Positions 1 through 6,100 of a stretch of 7,700 nt of DNA are shown here, one piece after another (the first letter of the stretch is position 1; the number at the start of each line of letters is the position of its first letter). The translations under genes and the position numbers were made by a program. A model generated the notes under the pieces. The model made no database searches. It saw only the letters and a program-made list of their open reading frames with translations, and was not told the DNA's origin. The stretch is from an uncultured Methylocystaceae bacterium (GTDB lineage: Bacteria; Pseudomonadota; Alphaproteobacteria; Rhizobiales; Beijerinckiaceae), in contig CAMFKC010000092.1 of the NCBI GenBank assembly GCA_945956975.1, forward strand, positions 1 to 7,700. The letters are read 5' to 3'.

Positions 1-478
1 GCTCCAATTCGCGCTCGAGGACGGCAGCCTCTTCACGCTGTCGGCCGTGGCGGACCGGATCGAGATCGACCGGGCCGGCGAAGCGCGGATCGTCGACTAC
101 AAGACGGGCGAACCGCCATCCGCCCGGCTGATCGAGATCGGCATCGCCGCGCAGCTCACGCTGGAGGGAGCGATGGCGCGGCGCGGGGCGTTCGCGGATA
201 TCGGCAAGGTCGAGCCCTCGTCCGGGCTTTATCTCAAACTCGGCGGAAAGGACGGCGGCAAGCGCATTGTCGCGCCCGCCGAAGGCGCGGATTTCGTTGC
301 CCTGGCGGAGAAGCATTTCGCGGGACTGGCGGAACTTCTGTCGTCCTATCGCAATCCTACGCAAGGCTATCCGTCGCGGGCTCTCGCGCAATTCATCAAA
401 TACGAGGGCGCCTACGACCATCTGGCGCGCGTGAAGGAATGGTCGGCCTCCGGCGGCGGCGCGGAGAGCGGGGAATGA
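1..478 (+). CDS. addB: AddB, C-terminal part (double-strand break repair nuclease subunit), 5'-truncated by the window edge
   Basis: The frame is open from base 2, giving 158 visible residues before the TGA at 476-478; the start lies outside the window. AddB is the second subunit of the AddAB helicase-nuclease, which degrades and resects double-strand DNA ends before RecA loading. The visible part is the PD-(D/E)XK (RecB-type) nuclease domain. A VADRIE stretch (Asp at 53-55) is followed by IVDYKTG (Asp at 95-97, Lys at 101-103), which supply the metal-binding acidic residues and the catalytic lysine. The QLTLEGAM helix after it corresponds to the Q-x-x-x-E/Y nuclease motif. The tail QFIKYEGAYDHLARVKEW is typical of alphaproteobacterial AddB. 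There is no cysteine in the visible part, so the C-terminal iron-sulfur cysteine cluster of Bacillus AddB is absent here. The stop overlaps the addA start (ATGA), indicating one operon. The family assignment is firm; the N-terminal helicase-like region cannot be judged. Confidence 0.93.
   Translation, partial: LQFALEDGSLFTLSAVADRIEIDRAGEARIVDYKTGEPPSARLIEIGIAAQLTLEGAMARRGAFADIGKVEPSSGLYLKLGGKDGGKRIVAPAEGADFVALAEKHFAGLAELLSSYRNPTQGYPSRALAQFIKYEGAYDHLARVKEWSASGGGAESGE
463..468 (+). promoter_or_regulatory. Ribosome binding site of addA
   Basis: GGAGAG lies inside the last addB codons and ends 6 nt before the ATG at 475. It is a good Shine-Dalgarno match at normal spacing. This favours the ATG at 475 over the in-frame ATG at 439, which would add twelve residues (MVGLRRRRGERG) and sits deeper inside addB. 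The start overlaps the addB stop as ATGA, so translation is probably coupled. Confidence 0.7.
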
Positions 479-3400
479 AATATCCGGTCCCCGCCAACAC
501 CAGGTCCTATCAGCAGCGCGCGTCCGACCCGGCAGTGTCCGCCTGGGTTTCCGCGCATGCGGGGTCCGGTAAGACGCATGTGCTGACACAGCGCGTCGTG
601 CGCCTGATGCTCGCCGGCGTCCCGGCGTCGCGGCTCATATGCCTGACGTTCACGAAGGCCGCGGCGGCGAACATGTCGGCGCGGGTGTTCAGAACGCTCG
701 CGGACTGGACCTTGGCGGACGATGAAACGCTGCGCGCCAAGATCATCGAAACAGGCGCGCGTCCGCCGCCGAAGCTCGACACCGCGCGAAAGCTGTTTGC
801 AGAAGCGGTCGAGACGCCGGGCGGTTTGAAGATCCAGACCATCCACGCCTTCTGCGAGCGCGTGCTGCATCTGTTTCCCTTCGAGGCCAATGCGCCTGCC
901 GAGTTCCGCGCCGCCGAAGATCTCGAACGCGCGGAACTGCTGGCGCTCGCGCAGCGTCAGACCTTCGCGGCAGCGGACGACGATCCGATCCTCGGCGCGG
1001 CGCTGGCGCTGGTCTCTGAAGAATCGTCCGAGGACGGTTTCAGCGGCGTCCTCAATGCAGCGCTCGGCAAGCGCGCGGCGCTCGACGACGTCGACGGCAT
1101 GATCGCGCGCCTTCCCGCTGCGCTCGGTCTTGCGCCCGACGACAGCGAATCCTCGATCCAGCGCGCGATGGTCGAGGACGGCATTCACTGGTCAAAGTGG
1201 GCTGGCCTCGCCGAGATCTTCGCGGGCGGATCAACGACCGATCAGGAGCAGGCGGCGCGGCTGCGCGCCGCGGCAGCCCTCGCGCCGGATCCAGCCTGTC
1301 TCGGCGACTATCTCTGCGTCTTCTTCACTTCGAACGGCGCCGGGAGCGCGCGCAAGAAATTCGGGACGAAGGCGGTCGAGGCGCGGGCGCCGGCCCTCGC
1401 TGAGGATATGGCCCGGGAGGCCGCCCGCCTCGACGGCCTGCGCGGAAAATTGCGCGCCGTGGCGGTCCGGGACCGTTCCGTCGCCCTGCTGCGGCTTGCT
1501 GCTGCTTGCCAGCGCCGGTACGATGCGCTCAAACGCGCACGCGGCGTTCTCGATTTCGAGGACATGATCGAGAAGACCCGTGCGCTGTTCACCCGCGAGG
1601 GCGCTGCAGCCTGGGCCTTGTACAAGCTCGACAATGGCGTCGATCATATCCTGGTCGACGAGGCGCAAGATACGAGCGCCGCGCAATGGGAAATCCTCGA
1701 GGCGCTCGCCTCCGAATTCATGGCTGGCGCGGGCGCGCGAGGCGTAGTGCGCACCTTTTTCGCGGTGGGCGACGAGAAGCAGTCGATCTTTTCCTTCCAG
1801 GGCGCCTCGGCGCGCTCGTTCGACGAGAAGCGCAGGCAATTCGCCGCCGGCATTGCCGGAGCGGGGCAGCCGTTCGACCTCGTGCCGCTCGACCGCTCCT
1901 TTCGTTCGTCCAAGGACATTCTCGACGCCGTCGATCACATCTTTGCCCGCGACGACGCCCGCAAGGGCCTGCACGCCGACCCCGCGGAGCCGCCGCCGAA
2001 ACATTCAGCGCTGAAGCACGACATGCCCGGCATGGTCGACATCTGGGAACCGGTCCAGGCGACTGAACCGGACGATCCGAGGGATTGGAAACTGCCGGTT
2101 GACCTGCCGGGCGAGACCTCGCCGCCGGTTGAACTGGCGCGCCGGATCGCACGCAAGATCAAGAGCCTGATGGCGGCGGATGCGCCCGACCGCATTCACG
2201 ACGCCGACGGCGCGCTGCGGCCGGTACGGCCCGGCGACGTGATGATCCTCGTGCGGCGCCGGGACGCCTTCTTTGAAGCGATGGTCCGCGCGCTCAAGAC
2301 CGAAGGCGTTCCAGTCGCCGGCGCCGACCGCCTCGACATCGCGGGCCATATCGCGGTGATGGACCTGCTGGCGGCGGCGCGCGCCTCATTGGCGCCGGAC
2401 GACGATTATTCCTTGGCCTGCGCCCTGAAGTCGCCACTCTGCGGGCTCGACGACGACGACTTGATCCAGCTTGCGCCCAAGCGTCCGGGCAGCCTCGAGA
2501 CGGCGTTGCGCGCCTCAGCCGATCCACGCCACGCCGCTGCGGCGGAGCAGCTCGATCGCTGGCGCGCGCGCGCGGGCACGGGGCGGCCTTTCGATTTTTT
2601 CAGCGGCCTGCTCAGCCCGGATGGCGGAAGGCGTGCGTTTCTGGCGCGGCTCGGCGCAGAGGCCGGCGATGCGCTCGACGAATTCATGTCGCTCGCGCTG
2701 GAGCACGAACGCACCCAGGCGCCGTCGCTCGCCGCCTTCGTGCACGAGATCGAGGCGCTCGAACTCACCGTCAAGCGCGACATGGAAGGCGCGGACGATC
2801 TCGTGCGCGTCATGACCGCTCATGCGGCGAAGGGGCTCGAGGGAAAGATCGTCTTTCTTCCCGACACCTGCCGCACGCCGCCGGCCAACGAAAAACCGCT
2901 GTTCGAACTGCAGACACCTGCTGGCCCTGCGCTCGTCTGGTCGCCGCGCAAGGCTGAAGACCCGCCGGCCGTCGCCGTCTGCAGGCAGCAGGCGCGCGAC
3001 GAGGTCGAGAACGAATATCGTCGCCTGCTCTATGTGGCGCTCACCCGCGCCGAGGAGCGCCTCTATATCTGCGGGCATCATGGCGTAAAGGGCGCGCAGG
3101 GCGGCTGCTGGCTTGAACTCATCCGGGAAGGACTTTCGCCGCACCTGAGGGAGGTCCCCGACGAATTCGCGCCGGGCGGCGTCGCGCGCCGCTTCGGCAA
3201 TCCCGCCCTCGGCGCGGAGCGCATGGCGGAGAAAGCGCCGGAACCGATCGCGGCGCCGGCGTGGCTGTTCGCGGCGGCGCCGCAGGAGCGCGACCCTGCG
3301 CCGCCGCTGCGCCCATCCAGCGCGCTGTCGGGCGCCGACAGATACGAGGCGCGAGACGCCGCCGAAGGCGCGCGCCGCTCGTCCAGCATCCAGCGCGGCA

Positions 3401-3885
3401 TTCTGGCGCATCAATTGATGCAGAGCCTGCCGCTACTTCCAGTGGAGCAGCGGTCGCAGGCCGGTCTGCGCTATCTACGCGCACAAGCGCCGGCGATGGA
3501 CGCGGACGCTGCGCGCGCCCTCGCGGAGGAGGCCGCAAGCGCCATCGCCCTCGCCGATGCTGCGCCGCTTTTTTCGGCGACCTCGCGCGCAGAGGTCGCG
3601 ATCGCCGCGCATATTGCGCGTGCAGGCAAGACGCCTGTCGACATCGCCGGCCGCATCGACAGGCTGGCGGAGGTCGGCGACGATGTATGGATCGCGGATT
3701 TCAAGACAGGCGCGGCGCCCGCCGATACGCCGCAGGCCTATATCGCGCAGCTCGCACTTTATCGAGCGGCGCTGCAGGATCTCTATCAGGGGCGCAACGT
3801 CCGCGCGTTCCTCTTTTGGACCGAGACCCCGCGCTTGCAGGAAATTCCAGCCGACGCGATGGACGCAGCGCTGGACGCGATCTGA
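475..3885 (+). CDS. addA: AddA, ATP-dependent helicase/nuclease subunit of the AddAB double-strand break repair enzyme
   Basis: AddA (1136 aa from the chosen ATG) is the motor and nuclease subunit of AddAB. It unwinds DNA ends by ATP-driven 3'-5' translocation and cuts one strand, feeding RecA-dependent repair. The UvrD-type helicase motifs appear in order: Walker A HAGSGKT (Lys33), LTFTKAAA (57-64), QTIHAFCE (121-128), Walker B VDEAQD (Asp395-Glu396), GDEKQSIFSFQGA (from 432), RSFR (474-477), MTAHAAKGLEG (from about 780) and RRLLYVALTRAEERLYI (from 849). A C-terminal PD-(D/E)XK nuclease follows: His979, GRID with Asp1062, ADFKTG with Asp1075 and Lys1077, and QLALY (1092-1096). All key residues are intact, so both activities should be functional. 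Length fits the alphaproteobacterial AddA family. The start was chosen from the ATGA overlap with addB and the GGAGAG upstream. One oddity is Asn66, where motif Ia of homologues usually has Glu (AAAEM). No other operon gene follows; kup converges after 19 bp. Confidence 0.97.
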   Translation: MKYPVPANTRSYQQRASDPAVSAWVSAHAGSGKTHVLTQRVVRLMLAGVPASRLICLTFTKAAAANMSARVFRTLADWTLADDETLRAKIIETGARPPPKLDTARKLFAEAVETPGGLKIQTIHAFCERVLHLFPFEANAPAEFRAAEDLERAELLALAQRQTFAAADDDPILGAALALVSEESSEDGFSGVLNAALGKRAALDDVDGMIARLPAALGLAPDDSESSIQRAMVEDGIHWSKWAGLAEIFAGGSTTDQEQAARLRAAAALAPDPACLGDYLCVFFTSNGAGSARKKFGTKAVEARAPALAEDMAREAARLDGLRGKLRAVAVRDRSVALLRLAAACQRRYDALKRARGVLDFEDMIEKTRALFTREGAAAWALYKLDNGVDHILVDEAQDTSAAQWEILEALASEFMAGAGARGVVRTFFAVGDEKQSIFSFQGASARSFDEKRRQFAAGIAGAGQPFDLVPLDRSFRSSKDILDAVDHIFARDDARKGLHADPAEPPPKHSALKHDMPGMVDIWEPVQATEPDDPRDWKLPVDLPGETSPPVELARRIARKIKSLMAADAPDRIHDADGALRPVRPGDVMILVRRRDAFFEAMVRALKTEGVPVAGADRLDIAGHIAVMDLLAAARASLAPDDDYSLACALKSPLCGLDDDDLIQLAPKRPGSLETALRASADPRHAAAAEQLDRWRARAGTGRPFDFFSGLLSPDGGRRAFLARLGAEAGDALDEFMSLALEHERTQAPSLAAFVHEIEALELTVKRDMEGADDLVRVMTAHAAKGLEGKIVFLPDTCRTPPANEKPLFELQTPAGPALVWSPRKAEDPPAVAVCRQQARDEVENEYRRLLYVALTRAEERLYICGHHGVKGAQGGCWLELIREGLSPHLREVPDEFAPGGVARRFGNPALGAERMAEKAPEPIAAPAWLFAAAPQERDPAPPLRPSSALSGADRYEARDAAEGARRSSSIQRGILAHQLMQSLPLLPVEQRSQAGLRYLRAQAPAMDADAARALAEEAASAIALADAAPLFSATSRAEVAIAAHIARAGKTPVDIAGRIDRLAEVGDDVWIADFKTGAAPADTPQAYIAQLALYRAALQDLYQGRNVRAFLFWTETPRLQEIPADAMDAALDAI

Positions 3886-3912
3886 AAGGCGCGCCGGCGC
3901 CGGTTCAGATCG
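3878..3912. terminator. Nested inverted repeat across both convergent stop codons; possible bidirectional terminator or mRNA 3'-end hairpin
   Basis: The outer arms CGATCTGAA (3878-3886) and TTCAGATCG (3904-3912) are perfect 9-bp complements. Inside them GGCGC (3888-3892) and GCGCC (3897-3901) form a second stem around the loop GCCG, leaving only an A/GG internal bulge. The addA stop TGA (3883-3885) lies in the left arm and the kup stop (3905-3907 on the minus strand) in the right arm, so the structure is the same for both transcripts. No T-tract follows on either strand, so it is not a canonical intrinsic terminator. A role in ending or protecting both convergent mRNAs is inferred from position. 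Confidence 0.5.
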
Positions 3913-5902
3913 TGACCTGCGCGCCGAGCTCCACGACGCGGTCCGAGGGAATCGCGAAGAAGTCCGTCGCCGTCGTCGCCTGCTTCGACAGGCTGATGAA
4001 CAGCTTGTCCTGCCAGAGCGGCATGCCGGAATTAGGGCTGGGCTTCAGCGAGCGACGCCCAAGGAAGAACGACGTCGTCATGATGTCGAACTTGTGACCC
4101 GCCTTTCGCAAGATGCCGATGGCCGTGGGAATGCGCGGGCTCTCCATGAAGCCGAAATGCAACGTCACCGCCATGAAGTCGTCCGACAATTTCCTGGTCT
4201 CGAAACGATTTGCAGGATCGACGCGCGGAATATCCTCCGTCACCACCGACATGAGCACGACGCGCTCATGCAGCACCTTGTTGTGCTTGAGATTGTGCAT
4301 GAGCGCCGGCGGCGCCACCTCAGGCGAGCCGGTGAGGAACACCGCCGTGCCAGGCACGCGCGTCGGCTTGGACTTCGCCAGCATGCGCAGGAGGTCGGCC
4401 GTGGGAATGGAGTCGCGCTTGCTCTTCTCTGCAAGCTGCGCAGTGCCGCGCGACCATGTCCACATCGTCACCATCGACGTCGCGCCGAGGAGGATCGGCA
4501 CCCAGCCGCCTTCGAAGACCTTCACGAGGTTCGCGGACAGGAAGGAGATGTCGATGGCGAGGAAGAAGCCGGCGAACAGAAGCACGCCCCATATCGGCCA
4601 TTTCCACAGCTTCCAGACGACGATCGCAGCCAGCGCCGTATCGACCGCCATCGAGGCCGTGACAGCGATGCCGTAGGCGTTGGCGAGCGAATCGGAATTC
4701 TTGAAGAGGATGACGAGAATCACGACGCCGATCAGCAGGAGGCGGTTGACGCGCGGCACGAAGATCTGGCCCTCCGCTGTCTCGGACGTGTGGCGGATCT
4801 CCATGCGCGGCAGAAGGCCGAGCTGGATCGCCTGTCGAACGATCGAGAAGGCGCCGGTGATGACGGCCTGGCTGGCGATGATCGTGGCGAGCGTGGCGAG
4901 GATGATGAGCGGGATCAGCGCCCAGTCGGGCGCGAGTTGGTAGAAGGGGCTGAAATCCTCGTGCATCACTACGGTTGGATGCGAGAGGATGAAGGCGCCC
5001 TGGCCCAGGTAGTTGAGAATGAGCGAGGGCAAAACGAAAAAGACCCAGGCGAGCTGGATCGGCTTGCGGCCGAAATGGCCCATGTCGGCGTAGAGCGCCT
5101 CGGCGCCGGTGACGGCGAGGAAGACGAGGCCGAGCGTGGTGAAGCTCTTGGCCCCGTTGGAAAACAGGAACACGAGTCCGTTGATCGGATTGATCGCGTG
5201 CAGAATGCCCGGCTCGTCGAAAATGTGCGTCGCGCCCAGGACGGCCAGCGTTCCGAAGAACAGGACCATGATCGGGCCGAAGAAGGCCGCGACCTTGGCC
5301 GTTCCGCGGCTCTGCACCATGAACAGCGAGATCAGGATCACGATGGTGATGGGCAGGATGTAGGGCGAGAGGTCGATGTACTGCCGCACCGCCGGCAGTT
5401 TCAGGCCCTCGATCGCCGACAGAACCGAGATCGCAGGCGTGATGATCGCATCGCCGGAGAACAGCGCCGCTCCGGCGACGCCGAGCAGGAAGATCGGCAA
5501 GGTTCGCTTGCCTACCGCGTGCTGCGCCAAGGCCATCAGCGACAGCGTGCCGCCTTCGCCCTTGTTGTCGGCGCGCATGATGAACAGCACATACTTCACC
5601 GTGACGATGAAAATCAGCGCCCAAATCAGCAGCGACACGATGCCGACGATTTCCGCCTCGTGCGTGCCGGCCTGCTTGGTGTGCTCCAGCGAGGCCTTCA
5701 GCGCATAAAGCGGGCTGGTGCCGATGTCGCCGTAGACAACGCCGACGGAGCCGAGCGCCATCGCCCAGAAGCCGTGACCGTGGCCCTCCCCGGAGCCATG
5801 CCCATCGCCATTCGAACGGTTGTCGGAAATGGCGGCGCCGCGGCCGTCCGTCTTCGGAGCGGCGGCGGCTGCATTGTCGCCGTTCAGACCTGTTTGCGTC
5901 AT
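3905..5902 (-). CDS. kup: Kup-family low-affinity potassium transport protein
   Basis: Kup (TrkD/KUP/HAK/KT family) takes up K+ across the inner membrane, in E. coli as a proton-coupled low-affinity system. From the ATG at 5902 the protein has 665 residues. About twelve hydrophobic segments lie between residues 46 and 485, followed by a cytosolic C-terminal domain of about 180 residues. Family signatures are GVVYGDIGTSPLYAL (from 54; Asp59 matches E. coli Asp23), RADNKGEGGTLSLMALA (from 110), SGDAIITPAISVLSAIEGL (Asp151 at the position of E. coli Glu116), TGAEALYADMGHFG (Glu268 matches E. coli Glu229), DWALIPL (326-332), HTSE (371-374) and the tail motif MHNLKHNKVLHERV. The protein ends VELGAQVTI. 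The N-terminus is longer than in E. coli Kup and contains a Gly/His-rich stretch (residues 31-44). The start is not certain: an in-frame ATG at 5974 would add 24 residues, and neither has a clear Shine-Dalgarno sequence. The 5902 start is preferred because the extra residues look like leader DNA. The family assignment is very secure. Confidence 0.96.
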   Translation of the reverse strand: MTQTGLNGDNAAAAAPKTDGRGAAISDNRSNGDGHGSGEGHGHGFWAMALGSVGVVYGDIGTSPLYALKASLEHTKQAGTHEAEIVGIVSLLIWALIFIVTVKYVLFIMRADNKGEGGTLSLMALAQHAVGKRTLPIFLLGVAGAALFSGDAIITPAISVLSAIEGLKLPAVRQYIDLSPYILPITIVILISLFMVQSRGTAKVAAFFGPIMVLFFGTLAVLGATHIFDEPGILHAINPINGLVFLFSNGAKSFTTLGLVFLAVTGAEALYADMGHFGRKPIQLAWVFFVLPSLILNYLGQGAFILSHPTVVMHEDFSPFYQLAPDWALIPLIILATLATIIASQAVITGAFSIVRQAIQLGLLPRMEIRHTSETAEGQIFVPRVNRLLLIGVVILVILFKNSDSLANAYGIAVTASMAVDTALAAIVVWKLWKWPIWGVLLFAGFFLAIDISFLSANLVKVFEGGWVPILLGATSMVTMWTWSRGTAQLAEKSKRDSIPTADLLRMLAKSKPTRVPGTAVFLTGSPEVAPPALMHNLKHNKVLHERVVLMSVVTEDIPRVDPANRFETRKLSDDFMAVTLHFGFMESPRIPTAIGILRKAGHKFDIMTTSFFLGRRSLKPSPNSGMPLWQDKLFISLSKQATTATDFFAIPSDRVVELGAQVTI

Positions 5903-5912
5903 TCGCAAGCTC

Positions 5913-5926
5913 GGGGGAGAAGCCCC
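5913..5926 (-). promoter_or_regulatory. Small GC hairpin just upstream of the kup start
   Basis: On the kup strand GGGG, the loop TTCT-like CTTCT and CCCC form a 4-bp all-GC stem, ending about ten bases before the ATG at 5902. It occupies the place where a ribosome binding site would be expected, and no good Shine-Dalgarno sequence is visible there. It could hold down kup translation, or it may be chance in GC-rich DNA. The stem is short, so confidence is low. Confidence 0.2.
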
Positions 5927-5947
5927 ACCGCCGGTATACACCGCCGG
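5926..5947. repeat. Tandem 9-bp direct repeat in the kup leader
   Basis: CACCGCCGG occurs at 5926-5934 and again at 5939-5947, separated by the four bases TATA (13-bp period). It lies just downstream of the candidate kup -10 element, where a bound regulator could block transcription. No known regulator motif is recognised, and the copies are GC-rich enough that chance is possible. Confidence 0.4.
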
Positions 5948-5954
5948 GCGCGGC

Positions 5955-5982
5955 GATATACGCTCTTTCCCCATCCCAGCAA
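5955..5982 (-). promoter_or_regulatory. Candidate sigma70-type promoter for kup (weak)
   Basis: On the minus strand TTGCTG (5982-5977) and TATATC (5960-5955) are separated by 16 bp. They match the consensus -35 at 3 of 6 positions and the -10 at 4 of 6. Transcription would begin near 5948, giving a leader of about 46 nt before the ATG at 5902 and excluding the upstream ATG at 5974. This is pattern matching only; the -35 is poor. Confidence 0.22.
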
Positions 5983-6100
5983 AGTCCCAAATGCGAAAAG
6001 ATCTGGCGTAGGCCGGCCGTAGTCCGCATCGCGAAACCGTCACCCGTTCGAAACGTTCTCGAAGCGTTGCGGTTGCGAATCCTTCCTGCCAAGAAACGGC

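Larger units (their letters stand above)
5903..6100. other. Divergent intergenic region between kup and hrpB
   Basis: This 198-bp gap separates the kup and hrpB start codons and should hold promoters for both. I see a weak promoter-like pair and a direct repeat on the kup side (listed separately) and a small GC hairpin (5913-5926). The hrpB-proximal half (about 6000-6100) shows no clear -35/-10 pair, strong Shine-Dalgarno sequence or small ORF. Two GTTC copies (6046-6049 and 6055-6058) are spaced 5 bp apart, which does not match the alphaproteobacterial LexA box. Confidence 0.6.

Noticed and set aside
439..474. Upstream in-frame ATG for addA at 439
   Set aside because: It adds twelve Arg-rich residues with no family resemblance, while the ATG at 475 has a good Shine-Dalgarno sequence and an ATGA overlap with the addB stop.
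412..3538. Several long minus-strand open frames opposite addA (for example 412-1188, 1231-2004 and 2515-3414)
   Set aside because: They are Arg-rich shadows of addA in GC-rich DNA, with no recognisable domains, while addA carries a complete and ordered set of helicase and nuclease motifs.
3557..6022. An 821-residue open frame on the plus strand, antisense to nearly all of kup
   Set aside because: The translation is Arg/Asp/Glu/His-rich low-complexity sequence resembling no family, as expected opposite a high-GC gene whose third positions are G or C. Kup on the other strand is an unmistakable conserved protein.
6046..6058. Possible LexA (SOS) box upstream of hrpB: two GTTC copies
   Set aside because: The alphaproteobacterial LexA site is GTTC-N7-GTTC; here the spacer is 5 bases, and hrpB is not a typical SOS gene.
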